DNA of 64,000 nucleotides from Roseibium sp. TrichSKD4 (GTDB lineage Bacteria; Pseudomonadota; Alphaproteobacteria; Rhizobiales; Stappiaceae): NCBI RefSeq assembly GCF_000148725.1, contig NZ_GL476320.1, positions 694,772 to 758,771 of the forward strand, read 5' to 3'. Shown piece by piece: positions 54,891 to 64,000 of this stretch (position 1 is its first letter; each line of letters starts with the position of its first letter). The notes under the pieces were generated by a model. It saw only the letters and a program-made list of their open reading frames with translations, ran no database searches and was not told where the DNA came from. The position numbers and the translations under genes were made by a program.

Positions 54891-55559
54891 TTATCTGGAG
54901 AGCGGCGACACAAAGCCGCGCGCGGAGGTGTCTTCGGTCTCATTGTCGGTGAAGACTACACGGCGCTCTCTCAGTTTCACGCCACCACTTGCAACAAGTT
55001 CAAGAGCTTTCGGGTAAATCTGGTGTTCTATCTCGAGAACCCGCTTGCCAAGCGTTTCAGGCGTGTCGTTGTCCAAAACGGGGACAGCACCTTGGATGAT
55101 GATCGGTCCATCGTCCATTTCTGCGGAAACAAAGTGAACGGTTGCGCCATGCAGCTTCACGCCTTCTTCCAGCGCGCGTTCATGGGTGGCAAGCCCTTTG
55201 AATGAGGGCAGGAGAGCTGGGTGAATGTTGATCAGGCGATTTGACCAGGCATTGACGAGGTAAGGGGTCAATAGTCGCATGAACCCGGCAAGAGCGACGA
55301 TCTCAATGCCATTGTCCTTCAAGATCGCATCTAGTGCCCGCTCAAATGCTTCACGGTCGCCCGCAAACTCCTTGTGATCGACCACCGCCGTTGCGATACC
55401 AAATTCTTCAGCGCGTGCGAGCCCAGGCGCCTCCGGAACATTGGAAACAACAAGCGCAATTTCAGCCGGAAATCGCGGGTCTATGGCGGCTGAAATCAGC
55501 GCGCTCATGTTGGAACCCCGGCCTGAAATCAGGATGGCTGTTTTCTTACGCTCGCTCAT
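54891..55559 (-). CDS. purN: Phosphoribosylglycinamide formyltransferase PurN
   Basis: A 222-residue enzyme that adds the first formyl group in purine synthesis using 10-formyltetrahydrofolate. It has ILISGRGSNMSALI near the N-terminus, the catalytic region LINIHPALLPSFKGL and GATVHFVSAEMDDGPIIIQ. The ATG at 55559 lies three bases beyond the purM stop, so translation is coupled; a TTG codon two residues earlier overlaps purM. Confidence 0.96.
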   Translation of the reverse strand: MSERKKTAILISGRGSNMSALISAAIDPRFPAEIALVVSNVPEAPGLARAEEFGIATAVVDHKEFAGDREAFERALDAILKDNGIEIVALAGFMRLLTPYLVNAWSNRLINIHPALLPSFKGLATHERALEEGVKLHGATVHFVSAEMDDGPIIIQGAVPVLDNDTPETLGKRVLEIEHQIYPKALELVASGGVKLRERRVVFTDNETEDTSARGFVSPLSR

Positions 55560-55561
55560 CG

Positions 55562-56653
55562 TCAAATGTCCAGCTTGCCGTCGAATGCTACCGACTTGTC
55601 GCCACCGGTTTCGATCCGGCCTAGCGTCACAACACGCTCCCCGACCTGCTGAAGCGCTGCTGAGACCATATCGGCCTCATCCTCTTCAACCACGACAACC
55701 ATGCCAATGCCGCAGTTAAAGGTACGCAGCATTTCGCTTTCAGCAACGCCGCCTGCCTGTGCCAACCATTTGAAGACGGGAGGAACTGAAATGGCTGACA
55801 AGTCAATCCGCGCGGTGGTTTCTTTTGGAAGAACGCGTGGCAGGTTTTCGGGAAGACCGCCGCCTGTGATGTGGGCAAGGGCCTTGATGCCATTAGTTGT
55901 CTTAAGTGCGGTCAGCAGTGGTTTGACGTAGATCCGGGTCGGCTCCATCAGGCATTCGCCGAGCGTCTTGCCATCAGCAAAGGGAGCTTCAGAAGACCAT
56001 TCAAGCCCCGCAATCTCAACGATTTTGCGCACCATGGAAAAACCGTTTGAGTGCACGCCGGATGAGGTCAATCCCAACAGGAAATCCCCTTCCTTGACAT
56101 CCGGGCGCGGGAGCAGCGAGCCACGCTCGGCAGCGCCAACAGCAAACCCGGCAAGGTCATAATCGCCCTTCGCATACATACCTGGCATTTCTGCCGTTTC
56201 TCCGCCGATCAAAGCAGCGCCTGACAAGCGGCAGCCATCCGCAATACCGGCAACCACATCCGTTGTGGTTTCAACATCCAGCGCGCCTGTTGCGTAATAA
56301 TCGAGGAAGAAGAGGGGCTCTGCGCCTTGAACGATCAGATCGTTGACGCACATGGCGACGAGGTCAATGCCAACCGTGCGATGTTGGCCGGTTTCAATCG
56401 CAATTTTAAGCTTTGTGCCCACGCCGTCATTCGCCGCAACAAGGATTGGGTCGGTGAAACCAGCGCCCTTGAGATCAAACAGGCCACCAAACCCGCCGAT
56501 TTCACTATCAGCTCCCGGCCGCGACGTTGCTTTGACGAGCGGCGAGATTTTTTTGACCAGATCGTTGCCTGCATCAATATCGACGCCGGCGTCTGCATAG
56601 GTGAGACCATTACTGGCTTGGGCATCCTTGGAGGAGGTGGTGTCCTGGCTCAT
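55562..56653 (-). CDS. purM: Phosphoribosylformylglycinamidine cyclo-ligase PurM
   Basis: A 363-residue AIR synthetase that closes the imidazole ring in purine synthesis. Key segments are [17 protein letters not shown] at the N-terminus, [14 protein letters not shown] (nucleotide-binding) and [18 protein letters not shown]. The ATG at 56653 has GGAGAA upstream. The purM-purN order is universal in proteobacteria. Confidence 0.97.
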   Translation of the reverse strand: MSQDTTSSKDAQASNGLTYADAGVDIDAGNDLVKKISPLVKATSRPGADSEIGGFGGLFDLKGAGFTDPILVAANDGVGTKLKIAIETGQHRTVGIDLVAMCVNDLIVQGAEPLFFLDYYATGALDVETTTDVVAGIADGCRLSGAALIGGETAEMPGMYAKGDYDLAGFAVGAAERGSLLPRPDVKEGDFLLGLTSSGVHSNGFSMVRKIVEIAGLEWSSEAPFADGKTLGECLMEPTRIYVKPLLTALKTTNGIKALAHITGGGLPENLPRVLPKETTARIDLSAISVPPVFKWLAQAGGVAESEMLRTFNCGIGMVVVVEEDEADMVSAALQQVGERVVTLGRIETGGDKSVAFDGKLDI

Positions 56654-56830
56654 CCGCTGTTCTCCGGGCTGGCGGCAAAAATGTCTTGCGCCGCGCATAC
56701 AGTCTGCGCCCGATGAATACAAGTGGGCTGGCTTGTGGAGTTCCGGGATATGCGCATGGAATTGGGGCTAAGTGGTTGACCTAGTAACCGCTTGGCTCCT
56801 AACTGTGCCACCTAATGTAATCGCAAATCC

Positions 56831-56872
56831 GCGTTGTTTTGGCCGCGTTGTTTTGGCCGCGTTGTTTTGGAG
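56831..56872 (+). repeat. Three tandem copies of a 14-bp unit
   Basis: GCGTTGTTTTGGCC occurs twice exactly (56831-56844 and 56845-56858) and a third time as GCGTTGTTTTGGAG (56859-56872). The array ends six bases before the start codon of the transporter gene downstream, so a change in copy number would shift its leader. Confidence 0.9.
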
Positions 56873-56878
56873 TGCCTT

Positions 56879-57964
56879 ATGACTTTGCGACGCCAGGTGC
56901 AGTTCTGGATGATTTCGCTTGGCGTTTTCATTGCTTTCATGTGGCTGTTTTCACCGGTTCTCTTGCCGTTTGTTGCGGGCATGGCGGTTGCTTACCTGCT
57001 TGATCCGGTGTGCGATCGGCTTGAAGATCTTGGAATGAAGCGGCTTTGGGCCACTTTGACTATCCTTCTGAGCTTCATATTTGTGCTGGTTCTGTTTTTC
57101 CTCCTCATCTTGCCGGTGCTGGGAAATCAGCTGGCTGCGTTCCTGGAGAGGTTTCCAGAGTTGATTTCCCAGCTTCAAGGGCTGGTGAGCCGTGATTTGA
57201 TTGAACGTTTGGCCGCCGCTGCTGGCATGACGGGAGAGGACCTGCAAGCGTCATTCACCAATCTGCTTGGTCAGGGGGCGACTTGGATTGCCAAATTGGC
57301 TCAGTCGATTTGGAGCGGTGGACAGGCATTGTTGTCGATCATTTCGCTCTTTGTGATTACGCCTGTGGTGGCCTTTTACCTGCTGCTTGACTGGGATCGG
57401 ATGATTGCCCGCATCGACAGCTGGTTGCCGCGTGATCATGTCGTCGAAATCAGAGGTTTGGCATGTGAAATGGATCAGGCCGTTGCCGGGTTCGTGCGTG
57501 GTCAAGTGTCTGTTTGCGTCACGCTCGGCTTATTTTACGCGATCGCACTTGGGGTTGTTGGCCTGAATTTTGGTCTTTTGATTGGCATGGGGGCTGGACT
57601 TGTCAGTTTTATCCCCTTCGTTGGTGCGGGGCTCGGTTTTCTGGTTTCTGTTGGCGTTGCTCTTGTTCAGTTCTGGCCGGATTGGCCGTGGGTCGTTGCC
57701 GTTGGGGCGGTCTTTGGTGTTGGCCAGTTTTTGGAAGGGAACATCCTTCAGCCGAAGCTCGTGGGCGATAGCACCGGGCTTCATCCGGTGACTTTGATGT
57801 TTGCCCTTTTTGCCTTTGGATATCTCTTTGGATTTGTGGGGATGTTGATTGCAATTCCCGCAGCGGCAATGATCGGCGTGCTTGCGCGCTTTGCGCTGAG
57901 ACAGTACCTAGCGAGCCCACTATACACCGGAACGCGCCCGCCCGAAGCGGGCGAGACAGAGTAG
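56879..57964 (+). CDS. AI-2E family transporter (PerM-like)
   Basis: A 361-residue membrane protein with about seven or eight membrane helices and the central hydrophilic region found in the family. Conserved stretches are the final GLLIGMGAGLVSFIPFVGAGLG and FLEGNILQPKLVGDSTGLHP, the AI-2E hallmark. Members move small solutes or autoinducer-2; the substrate here is unknown. A 14-bp tandem repeat immediately precedes the ATG. hdaA follows 12 bases later, a common alphaproteobacterial pairing. Confidence 0.9.
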   Translation: MTLRRQVQFWMISLGVFIAFMWLFSPVLLPFVAGMAVAYLLDPVCDRLEDLGMKRLWATLTILLSFIFVLVLFFLLILPVLGNQLAAFLERFPELISQLQGLVSRDLIERLAAAAGMTGEDLQASFTNLLGQGATWIAKLAQSIWSGGQALLSIISLFVITPVVAFYLLLDWDRMIARIDSWLPRDHVVEIRGLACEMDQAVAGFVRGQVSVCVTLGLFYAIALGVVGLNFGLLIGMGAGLVSFIPFVGAGLGFLVSVGVALVQFWPDWPWVVAVGAVFGVGQFLEGNILQPKLVGDSTGLHPVTLMFALFAFGYLFGFVGMLIAIPAAAMIGVLARFALRQYLASPLYTGTRPPEAGETE

Positions 57965-57976
57965 GCGCTTTAGAGT

Positions 57977-58654
57977 ATGGCGGAACCTCCACGCCAATTG
58001 CCCCTGGATTTGCCTTATGAGGCAGCGCTTGGCCGCGATGATTATCTTGTCGGGCGGTCCAATCAGGCAGCATATGAACTGCTTGAAAGTTGGCCGAATT
58101 GGCCGTCGCCTGTTGTTATTCTGGCTGGGCCTGTTGGCGCGGGTAAAACCCATCTTGTGGAAGCGTTGCGCGCCGATAGCGGTGCTGCCGTTGTGGCTGC
58201 GCCGAAACTGGAGGAGGCATCGGTGCCAGACCTCGTTGCGGCTGGCTCTGTGGTGGTTGAAGACGCTCATCAGGGTGTGAATGAGACGGCTCTGTTTCAT
58301 CTTCTCAATGCGGCGAGACAAGCTGGCGTGCTTGTTTTGATTACCAGCCGGACATGGCCTGCGACTTGGAGCATTCAGCTGCCCGATCTCTTGTCCCGCT
58401 TGCGCGCAGCCACACCTGTCGAAATCCTGGAACCGGATGATGATCTCCTGCGGCAAGTTCTCTTGAAATTGTTTTCAGATCGCCAGCTTGCCGTAGACTT
58501 TGCAGTGATTGATTATCTTGTTGTTCGGATGGAACGCTCGCTGGAAGTGGCTATCAATGCTGTTGATGCGATTGACCGTGAAGCACTCGCAGGTCGAGTA
58601 AAAATTACCAAGCAACTGGCAGGTAAAGTTCTGGACAGGGTGCAGGGCGGATGA
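57977..58654 (+). CDS. hdaA: DnaA regulatory inactivator HdaA
   Basis: A 225-residue DnaA-related AAA+ protein. The N-terminal clamp-binding motif is QLPLDL (residues 7-12), the P-loop is AGPVGAGKTHLVEAL and the Walker B region is SVVVEDAH. The family lacks the DNA-binding domain of DnaA and stimulates ATP hydrolysis by DnaA on the sliding clamp, preventing extra rounds of replication. ppk follows, as in other alphaproteobacteria. Confidence 0.92.
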   Translation: MAEPPRQLPLDLPYEAALGRDDYLVGRSNQAAYELLESWPNWPSPVVILAGPVGAGKTHLVEALRADSGAAVVAAPKLEEASVPDLVAAGSVVVEDAHQGVNETALFHLLNAARQAGVLVLITSRTWPATWSIQLPDLLSRLRAATPVEILEPDDDLLRQVLLKLFSDRQLAVDFAVIDYLVVRMERSLEVAINAVDAIDREALAGRVKITKQLAGKVLDRVQGG

Positions 58655-58766
58655 TGCAGGTTAGACGAAGTGCTAAAAGCGGACTTGGTGCAAACAATTA
58701 AGCCGCTCCAGGTTATCAGGTATATCGTGTCGACGCGGCACTAAAACATGAGGGCCAAAGGCAGCC

Positions 58767-60986
58767 ATGAACGAGACAATCGATCTGACGGATGCATTTG
58801 AGGCAGCAACCAAGGCACCTAAATCCGTTACCAAGGAAGTCTTGGAACAAGGGACCGAGCTGATCAGCTCGCCTGATCGGTTCATGAACCGGGAGCTCTC
58901 GTGGCTGCAGTTCAATCACCGGGTTCTGGAAGAATCCATGAACCGCAACCACCCGCTGTTGGAACGGCTGCGGTTTCTCTCAATTTCTGCGAACAACCTC
59001 GATGAATTTTTTATGGTCCGGGTCGCTGGTCTTGTCGGCCAGCAGCGTGCAAACGTCTCTGACCTTTCCGATGATGGACTGACGCCAACCGAACAACTTG
59101 ACCGCATCGGAGCCGCCGTCAGCAAGTTGCAGGCATCGCAACAGCAAATGTGGCGCGAGCTGAGGTCAGAAATCGTTGATTACGGGATTGAGATTGTCCG
59201 TAGCGAAGACCTGACCGGTGACGATCAGACGTGGCTGGAAGAGTATTTCCTGTCCTACATTTTCCCGGTTTTGACGCCGATGGCGATTGATCCGGCGCAC
59301 CCATTTCCGTTTATTCCCAACTTGGGTTTTTCGGTCGTTTATGAATTGTTGCCGAATGAAGGCGGTCCGGCGCGCATTGCCTTGCTCCGTATCCCGTTGC
59401 AGCTTAAACGGTTTGTTCGTTTGCCGGATGGACCTGAAGGCGCAGCGCGATTTATTGCGGTTGAGAGAGTTGCCGGGCTGTTTATTGATCAGCTGTTTCC
59501 CGGGCATGAGATAGTCGGGCAGGGCGCGTTCCGGATTATCCGGGACAGCGATATCGAGATTGAGGAAGAGGCGGAAGACCTTGTTCGTCTGTTTGAAAGC
59601 GCACTCAAGCGTCGTCGCCGTGGGTCTGTTATCCGATTGGAAATCCATGACACGACGCCGCCCTCTTTGAGGGAGTTTGTTGCCGAAGCGCTGGATGTGA
59701 CGGAAGCAGAGACGTTCCTTGCTGACGGCCTTCTGGCTCTCAACAACTTGTCACAGCTTGTCGACCTTGATCGAAAGGACTTGAAGTTCAAGCCCTACAC
59801 GGCGCGGTTTCCGGAACGTGTTCGCGAGCACGGGGGAAACTGCTTCGCCGCAATCAATCAAAAAGACATCATAGTTCATCACCCGTATGAATCTTTTGAT
59901 GTTGTTGTTCAGTATCTACGGCAGGCAGCGCGCGACCCGGATGTTGTGGCGATCAAGCAGACGCTTTATCGCACATCCAACAACTCCCCAATTGTCAAAG
60001 CTCTGGCAGAGGCGGCTGAAGCGGGAAAGTCCGTTACAGCGCTTGTCGAACTCAAGGCCCGATTTGACGAGGAAGCAAATATCAAATGGGCGCGTGATCT
60101 AGAGCGTGCTGGCGTACAGGTCGTGTTCGGGTTTATCGAACTAAAGACCCATTCCAAGCTTTCCATGGTGGTCCGGCGTGAGCACGGGCACCTGAAAACC
60201 TACTGCCACATTGGAACCGGCAACTATCATCCGATTACAGCGCGGATTTACGAAGACCTTTCGTATTTTACGGACGATCCGCAAATCGCACGTGATGCAG
60301 CCAAGGTGTTCAATTACATCACTGGGTATGCGGAGCCGGATGAGCTCGACCACTTGATGGTTTCGCCCATAAATCTGCGCTCGAAAATGCTGGAGCTGAC
60401 CAAGGCAGAGATTGAACATGCCAAGGCAGGGCGACCGGCCCAAATCTGGATGAAAATGAACTCGCTCGTCGATCCGGAAATTATCGATGCGCTTTATGAG
60501 GCGAGCTGTGCCGGTGTGCAGGTAGATCTGGTCATCCGGGGGATCAGTTGCTTGCGTCCTGGGATCCCGGAGCTTTCAGAAAACATCCGTGTCAAATCGA
60601 TCGTTGGCCGGTTTCTGGAGCATTCGAGAATTTTCTGTTTTGGCAATGGTCATGGTCTTCCATCACCCGAAGCGCATGTGTATATGGGCTCCGCCGATTT
60701 GATGCCTCGAAACATTGACCGGCGGGTAGAAGTGCTCACGCCTTTGCTTACACCGACCGTGCATGAGCAGGTGCTGGATCAGATCATGGTCGCCAACTTG
60801 AAGGATAACCAGCAAAGCTGGCGCATCCTGCCAAATGGTGCTCATGAGCGGATTATGCCCTTGGCAAACGAAGAGCCCTTCAACGCCCACAAGTATTTCA
60901 TGACCAATCCGTCCTTGTCCGGACGGGGAAAGTCTTTGAAGAGCAACCGGCCTCGGCCATTCTCTAGCCGCCCAAAGCGGGGTTGA
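58767..60986 (+). CDS. ppk: Polyphosphate kinase Ppk1
   Basis: A 739-residue kinase that makes inorganic polyphosphate from ATP. It has the N-terminal domain ([20 protein letters not shown]), head domain, and two catalytic domains with phospho-His segments in [13 protein letters not shown] and [19 protein letters not shown]. Typical blocks [19 protein letters not shown] and [20 protein letters not shown] are present. The ppx gene begins one base after its stop, so the pair is translated together. Confidence 0.97.
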   Translation: MNETIDLTDAFEAATKAPKSVTKEVLEQGTELISSPDRFMNRELSWLQFNHRVLEESMNRNHPLLERLRFLSISANNLDEFFMVRVAGLVGQQRANVSDLSDDGLTPTEQLDRIGAAVSKLQASQQQMWRELRSEIVDYGIEIVRSEDLTGDDQTWLEEYFLSYIFPVLTPMAIDPAHPFPFIPNLGFSVVYELLPNEGGPARIALLRIPLQLKRFVRLPDGPEGAARFIAVERVAGLFIDQLFPGHEIVGQGAFRIIRDSDIEIEEEAEDLVRLFESALKRRRRGSVIRLEIHDTTPPSLREFVAEALDVTEAETFLADGLLALNNLSQLVDLDRKDLKFKPYTARFPERVREHGGNCFAAINQKDIIVHHPYESFDVVVQYLRQAARDPDVVAIKQTLYRTSNNSPIVKALAEAAEAGKSVTALVELKARFDEEANIKWARDLERAGVQVVFGFIELKTHSKLSMVVRREHGHLKTYCHIGTGNYHPITARIYEDLSYFTDDPQIARDAAKVFNYITGYAEPDELDHLMVSPINLRSKMLELTKAEIEHAKAGRPAQIWMKMNSLVDPEIIDALYEASCAGVQVDLVIRGISCLRPGIPELSENIRVKSIVGRFLEHSRIFCFGNGHGLPSPEAHVYMGSADLMPRNIDRRVEVLTPLLTPTVHEQVLDQIMVANLKDNQQSWRILPNGAHERIMPLANEEPFNAHKYFMTNPSLSGRGKSLKSNRPRPFSSRPKRG

Positions 60987-60987
60987 A

Positions 60988-62514
60988 ATGACTGGTACTC
61001 AGGAACCGACACGCGGGCGATTGAACGGATCGGGGCCGCTGGCCGTTGTCGATATCGGTTCAAACTCGGTGCGGATTGTCGTCTATGAGCGTGAAGCGCG
61101 CACGCCAACCATGCTCTTTAACGAAAAGACTTTGGCTGGTCTTGGACGAGGCGTTGCAGCAACAGGTGAGCTGGCAGAAGATTCGGTTGCCAAGGCGCTG
61201 AATGCACTAAAGCGTTATCGGGCTCTCAGTGAGCATATTGGCGTCAAGAAAACCTATGTGGTTGCTACGGCAGCCGTTCGCGACGCCACCAATGGCTCAA
61301 AGTTCGTCCGCGATGTGGAAGAGGTGATCGGCGCGCCCGTGCGTATTCTCGATGGCGGTGAAGAGGCGCATTATTCGGCGCTGGGCATAGTTGCCGGCTT
61401 TTGGAAACCGCACGGAATTGTCGGCGACCTAGGCGGTGGCAGTCTTGAGCTTGTCGAAGTGTCCGACAAGGTCGTTGGCGACGGCGAGACTTTTCCGCTC
61501 GGTGGTCTGCGGCTGAGCGAAGACGCTGATGGCAAGATTTCCAAAGCACAGAAGATCGTTGAAGAGAGCCTCAAGTCGTTCAAGTGGCCTGCCATGAACG
61601 ATGGGGAACGGACGTTCTTCGCGGTTGGTGGAACCTGGCGCTCACTTGGGCGTTTGCATCTGGTGCAAAATGGGTATCCGCTGCACGTCATGCACAATTA
61701 TGAGATTTCAGGGGAAGAGGCACTGGCCTTTTGCCAATCCGTGCAAGTGAAAGACCTTGAAGGCGTTGACAACGCTGATTGCATCTCCAAGCAGCGCCGC
61801 AGTCTTGTTCCTTTCGGTGCGGTTGTCATGGAGCAGGTTCTAAAATCCATGAAGGCTGACCGAGTGGTGTTTTCAGCCACGGGCGTGCGGGAAGGGCTGT
61901 TGCATGAATATCTGCCGGAGGAACTGCAAGCACAGGACCCGGTCATAGAGGCAGCGCGTGAACTTTCGCTTCTTCGGGCACGCTCACCCCAGCACGGTGA
62001 GGAACTGATTGCCTGGACGGATGCGATTTTTGATGAAATGTCGGTGACCGAGACGGGATATGAACGGCGCTTGAGACATGCGGCCTGTCTTCTGGCTGAT
62101 ATCGGTTGGCGGGCGCACCCGGATTATCGCGGCGAGCAGAGCTTTAACATTATTTCCAATGCTGCGTTTGTGGGTTTGGATCATGCAGGCCGCGCGTATC
62201 TGGCCGCTGCCGTGTTCTATCGGCATCAGGGGCTGGGCGAGGGGAACCTATCGAACGTCATTCGTGCGCTGTTCACCGAGCGTCTGAAAGTGCGTGCAAA
62301 AATTCTCGGGGCAGTCTTGCGGGTCGCATCCCTGTTGAGCGCGTCCATGGCTGGCACGCTGGCACTCACCACAATTCGCAAGGACGATTGCGATTTGGTT
62401 CTCGAACTGCCAAGCAATCTTGAAGCTTTTGAAGGCGAACGCCTCCGCAAGCGCCTCATGCAGCTTGCCAAGGTGCTGCGGCTAGAGAACGCGCGCATGG
62501 AAATCGTGGACTGA
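60988..62514 (+). CDS. ppx: Exopolyphosphatase Ppx/GppA
   Basis: A 508-residue ASKHA-fold hydrolase that removes terminal phosphates from polyphosphate. The N-terminal phosphate-binding segment is AVVDIGSNSVRIVVYE, the catalytic Glu region is RDATNGSKFVRDVEEV, and the second phosphate loop is VGDLGGGSLELVEV. Length is normal. The ppk stop is one base upstream. Confidence 0.95.
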   Translation: MTGTQEPTRGRLNGSGPLAVVDIGSNSVRIVVYEREARTPTMLFNEKTLAGLGRGVAATGELAEDSVAKALNALKRYRALSEHIGVKKTYVVATAAVRDATNGSKFVRDVEEVIGAPVRILDGGEEAHYSALGIVAGFWKPHGIVGDLGGGSLELVEVSDKVVGDGETFPLGGLRLSEDADGKISKAQKIVEESLKSFKWPAMNDGERTFFAVGGTWRSLGRLHLVQNGYPLHVMHNYEISGEEALAFCQSVQVKDLEGVDNADCISKQRRSLVPFGAVVMEQVLKSMKADRVVFSATGVREGLLHEYLPEELQAQDPVIEAARELSLLRARSPQHGEELIAWTDAIFDEMSVTETGYERRLRHAACLLADIGWRAHPDYRGEQSFNIISNAAFVGLDHAGRAYLAAAVFYRHQGLGEGNLSNVIRALFTERLKVRAKILGAVLRVASLLSASMAGTLALTTIRKDDCDLVLELPSNLEAFEGERLRKRLMQLAKVLRLENARMEIVD

Positions 62515-62547
62515 GTTTGATCAGTCCTTAAAATCAGAAAAAATAGG

Positions 62548-62575
62548 AAAGGGCCGTCGTCCGGCCCTTTTGTTT
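62548..62575 (+). terminator. Terminator after ppx
   Basis: AAAGGGCCG (62548-62556) pairs with CGGCCCTTT (62562-62570) around TCGTC, followed by TGTTT. It separates ppk-ppx from the convergent lipoprotein gene. Confidence 0.85.
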
Positions 62576-62593
62576 CGTTTATCAGACACAGAA

Positions 62594-62866
62594 TTATCTA
62601 TAGCCCTCGGACTTGTATTTCTTTTCCAAGTCGTGAAGGGACTTCAGATAAGCACTGGCATTCCAGGTGCCGTTTTGTGGAGAGCCGAGTTTTCCAGATT
62701 TGGCCATCTCAAGTGTATCCTGCTCGGCTTTTTGAAAGGCAGTGTACTTCCAAGCATCTGCAGGTGTGTTGCCGCTGCTATTCGTTGACTGGCAGCCAGT
62801 TAAAATAATCGCAAAAGTAGCAATGATGCTTGCGGCAAGCAGATTTCGATTACCAATTCGAAGCAC
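62594..62866 (-). CDS. Small lipoprotein
   Basis: A 90-residue protein with a lipoprotein signal peptide: MLRIGNRNLLAASIIATFAI and the lipobox LTGC, then QSTNSSGNTPADA. The mature part is Lys- and Glu-rich and helical, ending KKYKSEGYR. I do not recognise a family. It lies downstream of rnd on the same strand, 74 bases away, and could be cotranscribed with it. Confidence 0.75.
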   Translation of the reverse strand: MLRIGNRNLLAASIIATFAIILTGCQSTNSSGNTPADAWKYTAFQKAEQDTLEMAKSGKLGSPQNGTWNASAYLKSLHDLEKKYKSEGYR

Positions 62867-62940
62867 TGAACTATCCTATTTCTATCGGTTGGTTTTGAAT
62901 TGAGCTGGAAGCGGGCCTGAGCCCGTTGTCCGAATGCAAA

Positions 62941-64000
62941 TTATTCCGCTGCGTGGGTGAGGTTGTCCTCTGCAGGCGGAGTGGACGTCTCTTGGTCAAT
63001 CGCAACAATTTTGCGGCCCTTGAACGCGAGTGCGACCTTGCCGTGTTTGAGCTTCAGGGCGAGCTGACCGAACAGCTCCATACGCCAGCCTTTGAGTGCG
63101 GCAACATCCGCCTCATCATCAGCTGCGATCTTTTCAAGATCATCAACGGTTGCGATCACCTTTGCTGCGACGCCGTGGCTTTCGCTGACCATCTTCAAAA
63201 GAACCTTGAGGAGATCAACGGCAGCTGCTGATCCATCTGGAGCAGGTTTTCCCTTGGGCAGACGCGGGATCTGCTCCTTTGGAATGGCTTGCCCCCGCTT
63301 GACAGCGTTGACAATTGCTTCGCCGGACTTGGATCGCTCAAAGCCCTTGGGAATGGTTCTCAGGCGCGATAGCTTTTCAGCATCATCGGGTTGTTGGGAT
63401 GCAATTTCATAAATCGCATCGTCCTTGATGACCCGGTTGCGCGGCACATTACGAGACTGGGCTTCCTTTTCGCGCCAAGCCGCCACTTCCATCATCACCG
63501 CCAGCTCTTTGGGCTTACGGACCCGCATTTTGAGGCGTTTCCAGGCGTTTTCCGGCTCAGAGCGATAGGTGTTTTCCGACGTGAGGATTTCCATCTCATC
63601 CTGCACCCAGTGGCTTCGGCCCTGTTCTGCAAGGTTTGCCTTCAGAAACTGGTAGACATCGCGAAGATGGGTCACATCAGCAAGCGCATATTCCAGCTGC
63701 TTTTGTGTCAGTGGACGGCGAGACCAGTCAGTAAAGCGGGAAGACTTGTCGATCTGTGCCCCGGTCACCTTGTAGACCAGCTGGTCATAGGAAATCGAAT
63801 CACCAAATCCGCACACCATGGCCGCGACTTGAGAGTCAAACAGCGGCGCGGGGATCAGTTTGCCCAGATGGTAGACGATTTCTACGTCCTGCCGAGCCGC
63901 ATGAAAGACCTTGGTCACATTGCGGTCAGCCATCAGCTCAAAGACGGTCGAGTGACAGCATCAGCCATGCATCCACGATGACGACATGTCAGCCCGCCAT
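62941..64000 (-). CDS. rnd: Ribonuclease D (5' part outside or shifted)
   Basis: An exoribonuclease of the DEDD family trimming tRNA 3' ends. The open part from 63933 begins MADRNVTKVFHAARQDVEIV, which is inside the DEDD domain, then runs through the HRDC domain to the usual end. Family members start about 65 residues earlier, and the peptide VVIVDA can be seen in another frame upstream at about 63985-63971, with a stop in the main frame at 63963-63961. Restoring about five single bases, each the second of a doubled letter, between 63930 and 63970 would join the frames. As given, the gene cannot be read through; a sequence problem is likely. Confidence 0.85.

Overview
The window is typical chromosomal DNA of an alphaproteobacterium, most likely Hyphomicrobiales (Rhizobiales) and perhaps close to the Stappiaceae (Roseibium/Pseudovibrio-like); the family-level guess is inference. 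The reasons are the gene orders rpsF-rpsR-rplI-dnaB-alr-radA-cvpA-purF, fabD-fabG-acpP-fabF-mltG-yicC-gmk, rsmA-pdxA-surA-lptD-lptG-lptF, and purN-purM / hdaA-ppk-ppx-rnd, plus alphaproteobacterial traits such as an HdaA-type DnaA regulator, an acidic L9 tail and a basic Gly/Arg S6 tail.

Layout. 0-1.5 kb: the end of a zinc importer operon with its regulator (znuC, znuB, zur). 1.5-5.5 kb: single metabolic and membrane genes (DUF3429, periplasmic glutathione peroxidase, a sugar isomerase/dehydrogenase pair, NnrU). 5.6-9.2 kb: a TPR protein, BamB and the GTPase Der, as in E. coli yfgM-bamB-der. 9.2-10.0 kb: an inositol-monophosphatase-family gene broken by a dense cluster of one-base losses. 10.1-11.9 kb: a likely metal-handling cassette (His-rich secreted protein, HupE/UreJ membrane protein, membrane anchor protein). 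12-21 kb: purine, envelope, DNA repair, replication and ribosomal genes on the minus strand. 21-27.8 kb: fatty acid synthesis and cell-wall genes on the plus strand. 27.8-35.4 kb: a minus-strand operon for outer-membrane biogenesis and LPS export. 35.7-39.4 kb: pepA, a 39-codon small gene, holC, a methyltransferase and a Kbp-like BON-LysM protein.

An AT-richer accessory island lies at about 39.5-46.3 kb. Its left edge cuts a rhodanese gene and fuses its 5' part to what looks like the tail of a phage gene overlapping a holin-like gene. It then carries an approximately 850-residue protein of unknown family with an HExxH zincin motif, a full IS1380-family insertion sequence and a membrane-anchored protein with a DUF1963/YwqG-like domain. 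It may be a remnant prophage or a toxin locus; this is inference. The right edge is before an ABC-F ATPase gene at 46.3 kb.

48-54.9 kb: three matched palindromic repeats, a cytoplasmic molybdopterin oxidoreductase, an unrecognised membrane protein, a secreted EF-hand protein, a secreted YHYH protein, ndk, and a DUF4344 metallopeptidase gene with an in-frame stop. 54.9-64 kb: purN-purM, an AI-2E-family exporter preceded by a 14-bp tandem repeat, hdaA, ppk-ppx, a small lipoprotein and RNase D, whose 5' end again carries a cluster of apparent one-base deletions.

No rRNA, tRNA, CRISPR array or riboswitch was recognised. Most of the window is housekeeping; the points of interest are the island, the metal cassette, the small gene at 37.3 kb, an SDR without its catalytic tyrosine, and the two clusters of doublet collapses.
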